DNA of 64,000 bases from Anopheles merus (lineage: Eukaryota; Arthropoda; Insecta; Diptera; Culicidae). This document shows positions 24,411 to 35,877 of this stretch, piece by piece (within the stretch, counting starts at the first letter, position 1; each line of letters begins with the position of its first letter). The translations under genes were made by a program, and so were the position numbers. The stretch covers positions 32,023,148 to 32,087,147 of the forward strand of contig NC_054082.1 of NCBI RefSeq assembly GCF_017562075.2. Direction: 5' to 3'. The notes beneath the pieces were generated by a model. That model was not told the DNA's origin. It worked only from the letters and a program-made list of their open reading frames with translations, and did not search any database.

Positions 24411-24810
24411 TCACTTGGAAAATTTGCATGCCACGGGAACGGGCACACCCATCCATACCTGGGCGGGGGTATACGCTACCACTACAACAACCGGAGCCAC
24501 GTGACTTGGACTAGTTTCCTTGGGCTCTCCATCCTCGCGCACGTACATTCTACAGGGTAGATGGATGCACGCAATTGATAGTACAAACTGGAAGCGTTTC
24601 TTACCCCTGCTTCCATAGTGTTTCGTAAGCGTCGAGACTGAAGGTAAAGCACGTCGATGCAAGGTACATGCAAAACGATGCGTCCGGATCGGTCGGATTA
24701 AGGAAAGCCGATTTGTGCTGCAACCAGTGCAGGGCTGCATTGTTGTTGGTAAGTGTTGGGTGCACACTTTTCTTTCCAACAATAAATACATTTTGACAAA
24801 CTTCAACCAT
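24411..24810 (-). CDS. Candidate two-exon gene, unknown product
   Basis: Exon 1 runs from at most 24810 down to 24605, and exon 2 from 24549 to the stop at 24411. Between them is a 55-bp intron with a GTAAGA donor and a CTACCCTGTAG acceptor; it joins the frame in phase (GG|A). Codon use across both exons looks like real mosquito coding sequence, and 55 bp is a typical short dipteran intron. The product would be about 114 residues if translation starts at 24810. A possible acceptor at 24735 (ATGCAG) means the true 5' end could instead be an internal exon start at 24734. I recognise no domain and see no clear signal peptide. Exon 2 contains a GTATGG that could be an alternative donor. The evidence is the splice geometry only. 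Confidence 0.38.
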
Positions 24811-26294
24811 CGCTACAGGCCGGACACCGGATGTTTTGGTAACGTGCGTGTTTATGGTCGATCGATATCTTGGGGCAGAATTTTGATTTAGCTTGTTAGC
24901 TACGTCCGATTATCTCATGGCCGAGGATAATAATGCTCCTTTGCGTGATTCAACGGGGAATGATGTAATTGGCTTTTCCATCGTATAACGAATCTTCCGT
25001 CTACAGTTTACAGTATTTCAAATTATTACTATGAAAAGAAGTATTTTGCAAACAAAAGCTTAAAGAATGCCATTTCCTATATTTTTACCGACCCAATGTA
25101 GCTTTTATTAACTCACAATGCATCAATCAAATGATATATACGCTTTGTGGAAAACATAACTAATGCTTCCTTCGCTGTCGTTTTGAAACCAGCAAACTAT
25201 CTGCTATCGTCAGCACATTACAAAGCACCGATTGATGCGGCAACAGCCTTGCCGGTTTGCTGGGAACCACTAAAAGATGGAAAAACTTACACACCTCCCC
25301 GAAAGCAGCGCTGTCTCAACTCTAGCGCAGCCAGATTGAGCACGTACAAATAATAAATCACTGCTTGTTTGTTAAACGCACCGGTGGTTCGGAAAACGTT
25401 TACGACCTTTACTTCTCCCGAAACTTGTCCAGAAGCTTTTCACCGCACACTCAAAGTCCTGTATCCGTACATCATTGCGCTTCTGTAGAAGTTCTTCCGA
25501 AACGGAACTGAATCATTCAGCAAACCATCGAAAACGTCACGGTAAATGTAATTGCACTCGTAGTAAAGTGAATTTCGTTTGCTAAATTTGAGTTAAATCG
25601 TCGTTTTAGTAGAGTACGATGCGATTCGTGTATAGAAGGCAAGATCAAACAACGATGGTAGATCGAGTTTCGAGGATTAGAAATAGGGTTGCATTGTTCG
25701 TTGCTGCGACACACGAAAGTTCTAGTGCATTAGATACGTTTGGATTTGCTGAAAGGCGCCTCTGAATGCTGGTAAAAGCATGTATGTCTTCTAGTGCTGA
25801 AACTTCGTAGTGGGTAGTAATAGTGGTTTCGTCGCATTTCACTGTTCTGTTTGTGCTGTAGTTTACAAAATAATTGTTCACTAACAAAACATCCTCTGTA
25901 CCGAGCGCAAGACGCTTCAATGAAGCGTATCAACTTGAAGCTTTGGTTATATACGTACCATAACACCAATAAAAATCAATTTAAGAAAGTCACTGCTACT
26001 GCTAGAAGCACCTTGCGGGATTGCGCAATCGATCAAATAATTTGTCGCCTTAATCTTCGATAAGTGATTGAATGAATCGTTCATTCATACGGACAGAATT
26101 TGTGATCCACGTTTGGTGGCTGCACTGGAGCAGAGAAGAGATTTATTGGCGCCTGTGTGTCGGGGATCTAATTGAAGCTATCGCTTGTTCGCTTTTCTTA
26201 AGTTTATCCTCAGCACCCGAGTAAGCGGATCATTACGGTACGGCAAGCACTGGCACACCTGGCAACATTGCGGATGACTGATGATGGTTTGGTT

Positions 26295-26329
<35 letters not shown>

Positions 26330-26764
26330 GAGCGAGAGAGAGATGGGAGAGAGTTGGTGTGCAGCAGGGGGAGAATAGAACAAAATGTCGTGTTATTTGA
26401 AATAGGAGAAAAGAAAGAGCGATCCGGTATGCTTTTTGTAGTCCAGAACGGTGGACAAATCGGTGGGTTTCGTTCTTGGTAGTGGTGTGAATATAGTTTA
26501 TGCTTTCTTGAGTTTTCGTGCTTTAGTAAACGTTTTGAAATCTTTCGGTTGGTTGTGTTATGAAAGGTTTAAAGCTGAACATAGCTATGGGTTTCATACC
26601 TTATACATTCACAAATGTGGCCGGTCAAAAACATTGATTGGTTGATAAATCACATGCTAGATCCTTAAAGTAATCTTCAATTTATGCAGAAGGGTATTCT
26701 ATTATCTGTACTCTCGATTGGTGTAATAGAGAGACGAGTTGGTTTATGTATGAAAGGAATGGCT
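24811..26764. other. Intergenic DNA with a GA microsatellite
   Basis: No supported gene. A (GA)n tract lies at about 26298-26344. Open frames near 25147-25353 (+) and 25645-25969 (-) show no domain. Confidence 0.55.
26298..26344. repeat. (GA)n microsatellite
   Basis: A run of GA dinucleotides interrupted near its end (GGAAGAGC). It generates a spurious charged open frame. Confidence 0.9.
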
Positions 26765-26770
26765 TTTATT
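26765..26770 (-). terminator. Polyadenylation signal AATAAA
   Basis: AATAAA on the minus strand, about 38 bases beyond the stop codon of the membrane-protein gene at 26808-27461. Confidence 0.6.
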
Positions 26771-26807
26771 GTTTAAACCCAGAAAGGATAAATATAGAAA
26801 GCTATCA

Positions 26808-27461
26808 CTATAACATACAGTACAGAATCAAACCGATTACACAGGCTAGTAAAAACAACATCAAGACTACAACAGCAGTGACGATTCCGTACGAAAAGTC
26901 ACTGCGTTGATCTGCTTTGCCAGCCTTCGGACGTGTATGATTGTAACCTATCGCTAGCACGATCCGATAGTGACAGGAACAATCGTGATCATACCGCACC
27001 CGAGCAGGATCGTCCGAACGCACGTCGGTGAAGGTGGGCTCCTCGTTTATAGCCAGCAGTCCAATTTTGTTCGATTTCTTTTCCCCGATGTAAAGCTCCA
27101 ATCCTTCGTGCAGCATCGCACTACCCTTTCCCAGCCGGCACACGAAGTTGTAGGTGCTCACGAGCCATTCGATTTCACTAACATTTTCGGCCACAGTGAA
27201 GGGCGGCGCCAGGCATCCAATGTTTAAAATGAAGCGGGAGCGGTGCAGTGCCGCTGTCGCTTGCAAGCACCGGCCATGGCTGTGATTAAACCAGGCAAAC
27301 CGTTCCGGATCGAGCTGGTGCATGTAGAAGTACTGAATGTTTCGATTCCGCACCTCGAACTCGACGCCGCGAGATATGTTATCGCCAGGAAGATAGCAGT
27401 TTAAAAAACAGTGCGCAATTGTTGGTAAGAGCGCAATGCAGAGAAAGGTAGTGGCGTTCAT
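26808..27461 (-). CDS. Small type I membrane protein, family member B
   Basis: The frame encodes 217 residues from the ATG at 27461. Residues 1-17 are a signal peptide (core FLCIALLPTIA). The ectodomain has cysteines at 18, 22, 65, 83, 108, 161 and 163, and residues about 190-214 form a membrane helix. The frame is open 37 codons further upstream to an ATG at 27572, but that start would bury the signal peptide, so 27461 is preferred; TAGCTTCAG just before it may be a splice acceptor. Shared with family member A are HGRCLQ, the LN-x(2)-C region, LELYIGEKK, the NEEP segment and CSCHYRI. Unlike A and C it has Gly where they have Cys in the LYxCEK motif, and an extra Cys at 108 that might replace it. 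An AATAAA lies 38 bases after the stop. The function is unknown. Confidence 0.86.
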   Translation of the reverse strand: MNATTFLCIALLPTIAHCFLNCYLPGDNISRGVEFEVRNRNIQYFYMHQLDPERFAWFNHSHGRCLQATAALHRSRFILNIGCLAPPFTVAENVSEIEWLVSTYNFVCRLGKGSAMLHEGLELYIGEKKSNKIGLLAINEEPTFTDVRSDDPARVRYDHDCSCHYRIVLAIGYNHTRPKAGKADQRSDFSYGIVTAVVVLMLFLLACVIGLILYCML

Positions 27462-27572
27462 CGTTGGTTTGAAACTGAAGCTAGACGCTGAATTGAAAGT
27501 GTGTGTCCCGGTGACTACTGTTGCTTCTGAAACGTTCGATTGTGAGCGTTGCAAAGAAGCGACATCGTTCAT

Positions 27573-28500
27573 TCTGAGGTAAAATGGGTACGTTAACAGC
27601 TCTCTTGGGAATATTTATGAAGCGGGTTAATGATTGTTGGATCGAAAGGTTCACGTCGATAGATACGTAGAGGCATGTAGTTTTCTGTTCATGTTAAGTA
27701 TTCTGTTCTGTTCAAGTAAAAAATATAAAATGATTTGTGGCTAATATTGCAAAATTATATTGCACTGTGTTTACTACAGCACGAAAGCAGCTAATGAAAA
27801 CATGTCGACTAGCTTGCCTCACACTGCAGTGGATATTGGAAACCGTCCAATCACAGTGACAATGATATTACATTCCTTTCAAAATTTTATCAATACACTA
27901 TTCCCAGCTGACCTCTACCGCCTGTCAATCAAAGGTCCGGCACGGTCTGCAGAAATCGGTGCGCCTAAGTGAGCGATTCTATTTAACCTTTATGAATCTT
28001 TTGTCATCTAATACACTTCTCGTCGAGCGCTGCGGTGTACGGTACGGCCTCAGCGACGATACTTCCATTAGTGGTGAAATATGATGGGAAGGTCAAGCGT
28101 TGCTGTCTGTTCGTAATCAATAAACGTTAGCAGCGTAGTTGACGACGAATGAAATCAGGCTGGATGCTTCCATCAAATGTCATCTTTTCGACTATCAATC
28201 GACCGGGGTCAGCACCGGAGGGAAATCGTATCGGCCGGAACCTGATCAATTATTATGGTGATGGAGCGGGGAGGCTGATGGTGATGGAACAGGAGGCAAT
28301 AGAAATCTGAACCCTGAAAGGTTGCTCAAATATCCGCCGTAGTGTCAGATTAGTTGCGAAGTGATATATTCTCTGCAGAGTTTATTGACAGGACAGGAGA
28401 GTGTGTTCGGTACGAGTAACGTAAGCCTTTAGGGACAAAGGGGGGCTATGCATTTAGGCAAAGCAATTGATGAGCAATAACCTAAACCATCTAGCGCCAG
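27573..28500. other. Intergenic DNA, no supported gene
   Basis: Short frames only (for example 27760-27972 +). The stretch immediately before 28501 may belong to the degraded retrotransposon tail. Confidence 0.55.
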
Positions 28501-28761
28501 ATGAGGCAACATGGAAACATGTACAACAATGAGTTGCTAAAAACTATCCCCATTTACGCACCTGCCAGAACTCATCGACAACGTACATTTCTGCAAAATG
28601 AGTATAGAAGAACTTTAGCCTTATATAACAACCCTCTATTGACAATGTGTAGACAGTTCAATTCTCATTGCGAATCATTTGACTTACATTTGACTACGCG
28701 GAGCTTTAAAACTAGGATATTAGAATGCTATGCACTCGGTAAATGGGCAAGATTAGTTTAA
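28501..28761 (+). mobile_element. Jockey-like non-LTR retrotransposon, ORF2 tail fragment
   Basis: An 86-codon open frame resembles the extreme C-terminus of Jockey/CR1-type ORF2 proteins. It has a basic P-A-R-T-H-R-Q-R-T-F block followed by a C-R-x-F-N-x(4)-C-x(3)-D-L segment and a terminal S-F-K-T-R-I motif. No reverse transcriptase core is left, so this is a 5'-truncated relic. The assignment comes from remembered family patterns and was not checked by search. Confidence 0.5.
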
Positions 28762-31623
28762 ACTTATAGCAGTTAAGTGGCAAGGGTCATAGTCCATGCA
28801 GCACCAGACCTTTAAATTGTCGAAATAAATAAAAATAAATATATAGAAATGTGATCAAAATTTTGCTATGCCCAGAGCAGTGTGTCAAACCACTGGGTGA
28901 ATGCTTTTCCGTAATAAAAGAAACGGAATTATATTCGTCAATGGTTATTAGACGGAATAAGGTATAAGGTTTGCACAACGAGATAAATTGCCACCCCGTC
29001 CAGCTGCGGGCGAATGCTTGCCCATCTGCTGGGACCGATTGGTAATTAGATATTAATGACTAATGAGCCAATCAATTTAAGAGATGGCCCGATCTCGACT
29101 GATGACCTTTTTGCTGCGATTTTAATGAGTAAAATGCCATATTTTCCTCGTCCGCTATCCACGTGCTTCTCCGCGATAAGGAGCATGAATTATCGAGCTC
29201 GGGAGAGACGGGAATGCAAATGATAATCAATTTACCTGATAGCATTGCACAGTGTTACTTGAAAATGCAATATCAAATTGCTTTAATTTGTCTGTTTCTC
29301 GAATGCAGCACGATAGTGGAACAAAAATGATCATAAAACAGTATTGATCATTTCGCTTCATTTTCCCCGACTTCCCTGAATAGTTTTCAAATACTTTATC
29401 AAGCAAAAAAAAAGTCAAATAAATAAACGAATGCATCTTGGTCTGATTAAAATAAAAAGACGATAAATAAATCAGTGTACGCGACAGACACCGCATTGGA
29501 ATGTTGGCAACACAGCGGCGATACCATTTCCTTCAGCAGTTGTACATCATCGGCTGACCCTTACTCTAACTTTTCTCGTTGAATTATTCATGCCCCCGGT
29601 TCTGGAACGATTTGTTCGTAATTCATAATGCTGAACCACTTCACCTCCGCCGTGCCTCCGCCCAAGGCTACCTTCCCTTTTTGGGTGTCGAGGAGGCGTA
29701 CACTGCCTACCCATAATTTCACTCGCAACGATTCCCACCGACCAATGAATGGTTATTGTTAGCATGGCAAAAAGTTGTCATCAAATCAAGTAGAAGGCAG
29801 AAATGATTGAAATGAATATTAAAATTTCTCCACCGCTTATCCCTGCGCCAGTGCCACTCTCCTTTCCTCCTTCTGCACGTCCACAGTGTGACCGCTAGCT
29901 AAACGAAATTGTTTTTCCAAGCTCTTGCGGCAGTGGGCACGCGGGTGAGAGCGATCCGGACGGCTTTGCAACCGCTGTTGCAGGTTTGCGTGCTTACCGA
30001 AGGTGTCCGTGCGATTTACATCTTGTTCGTTTGGTTCAAGTGGTGGTTGTTTTATTATTTCAGGTGGGTTCTACGCGGAATGGGCGTCGTTTAATTATTT
30101 TGCATCGGCGTCTTGTGTTCCTGGAAATCACGTGGTTATTAAACAACAATCATCACAAAAGGAAAGCGTTGCTTTCTGAAAGAAGCGAAAGTAAAAACAA
30201 AAAAAGCAACAAAAAAAAAAAAACATCAAAAAGAAACTAGCGAGCGAAAGCACTTGGAATAATTAAGGGCACAGCAGGAATGGGCATAGCAGGGGGGGGG
30301 GGGCATGTTAGTTGTGCTTTATACGATGTTTTATAGAAACTTGCCTGCTTGACTAAGGTACACTCAATATTTGGATTGATTGCACGTGGAAGCTATGGGA
30401 CTCAAATTTAACGTTGAAAGCGCAATAGATCAAAGTCAAATATTTGCCTGCATTGCTCTATCTTACAAAGGAGTGTTGAAATTGAAATGAAATAACTAAT
30501 CAACAATACACAGCTTGAGTGAAAAAGAAGTGATACTCGTGTGACGGACGGCCCGCGCCGTACAGCGAGCTCAGCTTTTGTTCTCACTAAGAGTGCTAGG
30601 AATGCGTCGTTATGCTTTCTTACAATAGGAGCAATTGTTTGTTTCTCATTTCCATTGTTACTTGTTTGCATGTCATAGAGGCGGTGGCGGGGGCTTTGCA
30701 AAAGCTTTGCTGTCATGTCTGTTGTTATGATTTTGTTGTTCTGTGCCTCCGCATGCAAAGGGATGTTTGAACAAACACAGTGAATGGGTTGCTTAGTTTT
30801 ATTCGTTCAAATTGGCCTGGACCAATTATAACGCAAGTTCTTGCAGAGGAAGAATTCAGACAAATGTAGAATCGCTTAGAGTAGACGCCTAACCCGGTTT
30901 AAACTGCTTACAGACAATTACAATAATGAACCGTCCACTGTATGCACCAGTCTTGGTGAGATGTAGTTAAGTTTAACACCATTTATCTGCTTGTTGTTTT
31001 TGTATTTATAACTGACGAAAAACACTCCACTACAACGGTAAGGACATGGACAGTACAAGCAAACCAGTACAGCGCCACCTAGCACCACCGTTAATTACCG
31101 AACCGAGGTGATATGGTGCTGGTGAAAGGCGAAGCGGAGGGGTGGGGGCATTCCGCACATAATAATGAGCAGAACTCATGACATGTACAAACCATTCAGG
31201 GTTTTGTTTGGTACGTTTTGCTCCGTGCTCCGACCATTTCTGGTTACGGGGTTTTCGTCCGATTGGACCATGGCACACCGAACGGACGACGGGCCGAACG
31301 ATACACTCCTCCTACCGGCGGCTGGCTGTAATGCAAATGTGGACAAGCAGTCAAAATGTTGTTATCATCGAGCGAAAAAGCCGCACGTTTTCTGGCTGTG
31401 ACAGAACCAAGCGCCACCGTCAACGTCGCGCGGGAACGGCGGGGTTAGCTTTAGGGGTTGTTTACTGTCAGCGACGTTTTCGTTCGCTTTGGTGTGCGCG
31501 ACGTACGTCCACATATTCCTGACAGTGCGTTTATTAGAAAATTTAAATGATCCTGCGAACAGCACATGATCATGTATGTAATGAATACTATACGTGTAAA
31601 GGATGACTAAAGGGAGTTTTATA

Positions 31624-31629
31624 GGAAAG

Positions 31630-31699
<70 letters not shown>
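31624..31699. repeat. (GA)n microsatellite
   Basis: About 76 bp of GAAA/GA repeats, interrupted once. Confidence 0.92.
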
Positions 31700-31701
<2 letters not shown>

Positions 31702-32034
31702 GAGAAAGAGAGCGAAAACTGGAATATAGAAGGTATGTGTCTAGAAATAGTATTTAGTGATGCAGATGCAATACTATTCTTTTGCAAACGCGGCAGTGGT
31801 AAAGATATCGTGCTTCGAAGCACGATAATATGTCGGTTAGTGAAAGTGTCGTCGGGAATGGATGTGACTAACAAACGACCATTCCTGCGGGAGATATTGA
31901 TACAAAAGTCACCGTGTGTTGCAAAGCTGCCTCGAAATGGGCGCCTGTCTCCGGACCAGGGTTACCGAATGTTTGCGTATGCGTCTGATATGCCCAGACC
32001 AGGACAGCTATTTATCTTTAGTTCCATAAATTTG

Positions 32035-32091
32035 ACCACCACTACCACCACTACCACCATCACCACCACCAGCAGCAGCAGCAGCAGCAGC
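32035..32091. repeat. (ACC)n-(AGC)n triplet repeat
   Basis: An impure ACC/ACT triplet run passes into seven AGC triplets. Confidence 0.9.
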
Positions 32092-34316
32092 ATCGGCTGT
32101 GACGTATGCCAGAACGATAAAAATGGATTCGCACCGGAAGGCCAGAATCGGTGCATCTATTTTGAAGTAGTGCCGGTTCGGGTTGGCGGCTCAACTGAGC
32201 AAACGGGTCGATTCCATTTCCGGCCCGGACAGTTGTGAGAGTTATCACCATAACAATACCCCGATACACCCCGGGTCTTGTTGACATGCTGGGATAGTGG
32301 AGTGTGGGTGCCATTGGCGCTTCTTCGCCGAATGCATTTTGTGAAACATGCAACTGACGGTTGCTCGTCCATGTTAATTGCACTGTGAGCAAGCTCGATC
32401 GACCGGCCGGTGTGCTGGTACCGCGTCAGCTTTTTTGAATGAACAAGACAAAAGACTGCCGGTACGTACATGCACAGTGGAATTGAATAGTGATCTGTAG
32501 GGTTTTTTTACTTGACCGGGAAAGGGTACGTGGGTACTATAATAGCAATAGCTCCATAAAATGAAGAGAGCAACCTATTAGCAAATCAGAAATTATTATC
32601 TTAAAAGGGAGTAAATTTTCTGAACATAATTTGCACAGAGAAAGATAACATTTCACGCTGAGCCAAAGTAATCATGCTCTGTACCTTCGCATCCAAACGA
32701 GTAGTAAAGAAGGAACCTGGTAGAACTTTGCGGCTTTCATCTGTAACTGTGAGATCGCTACCAACGTTTACCAACCGGTAAAACGGCAGCAGCAAAAACG
32801 TCGAAAAAAAAGGCGACCGTCGTTGCAGCGTTTCTAAATCAGCGGTAAAATGAAACCGGGAGCGGAAAAAAAACTTTCTCCCCAAGAAACATTGTCTTGG
32901 TCACTGAAGCCTCAGCGTAGCGTCGCTCGGAGAAAACAATGCGGTAGTTAATTTTCCATTTCGCTACTTCGCTCCCCGCCCCGCCGGTCGGCCGACCAGC
33001 TAGCCCCGCTTAATAAAGCTCGCTCGCGCAAACCATACTTCATCGGCGATGGATGTACTTTCCCCGAGTAATGGATATCGTGCAATGGGCAGAGACGAGT
33101 GTGCTATTAGTACTTTCGAAACCCGAGCAAAACTTACCGGCGTACGTTTGTAAGAAACGTGAGCGTGGCCGGCGCTTTCACGTCTTACCTATGGGAAAAG
33201 TTAAACATTGCTGTTCGCCCTTCACTGCTGCAGGTGAGCCGGACTGGGCTGGGCTTGGTTCAAAAAGCAAAAAAAAAGCACCAAACAGCAGTAGCAGCAG
33301 CAGCAACATCACGAATAACATCATTAATTTGGTATTCTTGTGCCTGGTGGTGGTGGTGGTAGAGTGTTTGTGTTGTGTTTCGTGCTTGTACGGACATTCT
33401 TTTCCGTACTTTTGATTACTGTTCTGCCAGACAATCCCTTACTGTGCCGGTGGTAGGCGGGTGTTCCGAACCGGTACGGTTGCTTTGCCGTTTCTCAGTG
33501 CGTACTGGTAACGGTGCATTGCAAACTACCAACGATGGAGAAATATATGTTTCGACTACCTGTAAGGTTGTGTTACAGCAGCACTACGGGTGTAACTGAT
33601 TGGGAAAAGATTTAACAGAAAGTTTCCCCAACGACTCTTTGGTGAGGAAAAGTGAGCATAGTTATTGTGGTTTGTTTTTTCTTCGTCGATTGTGAAATTT
33701 AAGAACCAACGTTTCACTTCTCTTCAACCCTGTAGATGTTTAATTGTAATGCGTCTCTCGTAGCTAAAGTACACCCCATTATCCATAGAACGACACTGTG
33801 AAGCAGGAGACAGTTGTTGCCACATCATGAATATAGAATGAATTGTGGTGAAAAGTTTGCGCTCAAAAACAGAGGGAAAGTTTCTCCATTACAGATTTAT
33901 GTAAAGCGCCTCTGGTGGGTGTGAAAATGGGCCAAAGATTTGGTACCCCAGACCCGGATGTTGAGGGTAGCAGGCAGCTGTACGTACGTACAGTATTCGA
34001 ATTCAATTGCTCTCTTGCATGTCTTGCTTCCGATGTTCGGTGTACTTCCTCGAAGGCTCCAATTAGCCCTACACCAGCGGTTCTGTGGTTTCGGGACAAT
34101 TTATCAAGCCACTGGACTAGCACATGTACTTTGGGCAGAATTTTAAAACAAGTGTTGGCAGTGTAGATTAGTTGCGGAGTATATTAGTTATAGATTTTAC
34201 TTAACTGGAGGCTTTGCAAGGAGCGAGGGCTTGAAAGTTAGCATGATAGAGTAGAAAATAATGATTTAATGAAGTCTTTTTAAGTTTTTTTTTTCATTCT
34301 TTTACTAATGCGAGGG

Positions 34317-35863
34317 GCTATTACTAAACACGAAAGGCTATCCGTCGGCTGAAAAATAACAAGGCACCCGGAACCGACGGAATTGCAGCTGAACTGGTCA
34401 AGAATGGAGGTGCACGACTAGAAAACGAGATTCATCAAATTGTTACTGAGGTGTGGGATAGCGAATCGATGCCTTGTGATTGGAATCTCGGCATCATCTA
34501 CCCCGTATACAAGAAGGGAGACAGGTTGGACTGCAACAACTACAGGGGTATTACGGTGTTGAATACCGCCTATAAAATATTCTCCCTGATCCTTCAGGAT
34601 CGCCTTGTCCCGCACGTCGAAGAGATAGTAGGAAACTATCAAAGAGGATTCCGAAACGGAAAATCAACCACTGATCAGATCTTCACCATGCGGCAGATCT
34701 TGGAGAAGATGGCTGAATACAAAAACGACACATACCATCTCTTCATAGACTTCAAAGCCGCATACGATAGCATAGCCAGGGTAAAACTGTACGACGCTAT
34801 GAGCTCATTTGGAATCCCGGCCAAACTGATAAGGCTAGTTAGAATGACTATGACCAACGTCACATGCCAGGTGAGGGTGGATGGAAAACTCTCAGGACCT
34901 TTTGCTACCACCAAAGGTCTGCGCCAGGGGGACGGGCTTGCCTGTCTCCTATTCAACTTGGCGCTAGAGAGGGCCATCCGCGACTCGAGGGTGGAGACTA
35001 CGGGAACCATCTTCTATAAGTCAACCCAGATCCTGGCATACGCTGATGATATAGACATCATTGGTCTGCGGCTCTCCTATGTAGCAGAAGCCTACCAAGG
35101 GATTGAGCAGGCGGCAGAGAGCCTCGGATTGCAGATAAACGAGGCAAAGACCAAACTGATGGTGGCAACATCAGCGGACCTACCAATAAATAATCCGAAT
35201 CTACGTAGGTGTGACGTACAGATAGGTGAACGCACTTTTGAAGTCGTCCCACAATTCACCTATCTTGGGTCAAAGGTCAGCAACGACAACAGCATGGAAG
35301 CTGAGTTGCGCGCAAGGATGCTGGCTGCCAACCGGTCATTCTACAGCCTGAAAAAGCAGTTTACCTCAAAGAACCTGTCGCGACGGACGAAGCTGGGACT
35401 ATATAGTACCTATATAGTACCAGTACTCACATACGCCTCTGAGACATGGACACTGTCCAAATCTGACGAAACCCTCTTAGCCGCGTTCGAGAGGAAGATG
35501 CTCAGAAGGATACTTGGCCCCGTATGTGTGGAAGGACAATGGAGGAGCCGCTATAATGACGAGCTATACGAGATGTACGGCGACCTCACTGTCGTACAGC
35601 GTATAAAGCTCGCCAGGCTCCGGTGGGCTGGCCATGTTATACGCATGGAAACGGACGACCCAGCCCGTAAAGTCTTTTTAGGCCGTCCACAAGGACAGAG
35701 GAGGCGTGGTAGGCCCAAATTGAGGTGGCAAGATGGCGTGGAGGCGTCCGCCATTAAGGCCGGGATAACGGACTGGCAGACGAAGGCGCGAGACCGTGAG
35801 CGGTTTCGGACACTCCTGAGGCAGGCCAAGACCGCAAAGCGGTTGTAGTGCCGGATAAGTAAG
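34317..35863 (+). mobile_element. 5'-truncated RTE-like non-LTR retrotransposon
   Basis: A 14-bp target duplication, TACTAATGCGAGGG, lies at 34303-34316 and 35864-35877. Between them is one open frame for a reverse transcriptase, followed by a short tail ending GGATAAGTAAG. The endonuclease half is missing, the usual result of incomplete reverse transcription. The C-terminal layout (RWAGHVIRM, then RRGRPKLRW) is the one seen in RTE/BovB-type proteins, so I place it near RTE; another R4-like clade is possible. Confidence 0.85.
34328..35848 (+). CDS. Non-LTR retrotransposon reverse transcriptase, partial
   Basis: The frame is open from 34328, just inside the element, to the stop at 35848, about 506 codons with no interruption. 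It begins in the reverse transcriptase finger domain (NNKAPGTDGI). It carries the block NYRGITVLNTAYKI, the palm motif DFKAAYDS, the LRQGDGLACLLFNLALE block and the catalytic A-Y-A-D-D. The connection region (FTYLGSKVSNDN) and the basic C-terminal tail GRPKLRW follow. The N-terminal endonuclease is absent because of 5' truncation. The frame has no ATG until 34451 and is unlikely to be expressed as a functional protein here. An intact frame suggests a fairly recent insertion. Confidence 0.85.
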   Translation, partial: TRKAIRRLKNNKAPGTDGIAAELVKNGGARLENEIHQIVTEVWDSESMPCDWNLGIIYPVYKKGDRLDCNNYRGITVLNTAYKIFSLILQDRLVPHVEEIVGNYQRGFRNGKSTTDQIFTMRQILEKMAEYKNDTYHLFIDFKAAYDSIARVKLYDAMSSFGIPAKLIRLVRMTMTNVTCQVRVDGKLSGPFATTKGLRQGDGLACLLFNLALERAIRDSRVETTGTIFYKSTQILAYADDIDIIGLRLSYVAEAYQGIEQAAESLGLQINEAKTKLMVATSADLPINNPNLRRCDVQIGERTFEVVPQFTYLGSKVSNDNSMEAELRARMLAANRSFYSLKKQFTSKNLSRRTKLGLYSTYIVPVLTYASETWTLSKSDETLLAAFERKMLRRILGPVCVEGQWRSRYNDELYEMYGDLTVVQRIKLARLRWAGHVIRMETDDPARKVFLGRPQGQRRRGRPKLRWQDGVEASAIKAGITDWQTKARDRERFRTLLRQAKTAKRL

Positions 35864-35877
35864 TACTAATGCGAGGG

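Larger units (their letters stand above)
28765..34302. other. Intergenic DNA with simple repeats
   Basis: No supported gene in about 5.5 kb. It holds (GA)n at 31624-31699, ACC/CAG triplet repeats at 32035-32091, AGC and GTG triplets near 33290-33360 and a poly-G tract at about 30291-30303. Long open frames here (31365-31874 -, 31603-32238 +, 33053-33415 +) run through these repeats and are artefacts. Confidence 0.6.

Noticed and set aside
27462..27572. Upstream ATG extending member B by 37 residues
   Set aside because: It would bury a clear signal peptide; the internal ATG at 27461 matches the layout of the two paralogues.
31365..32238. Open frames of 169 and 211 codons on opposite strands
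   Set aside because: Both run through the (GA)n and ACC/AGC repeats and show no non-repetitive domain.
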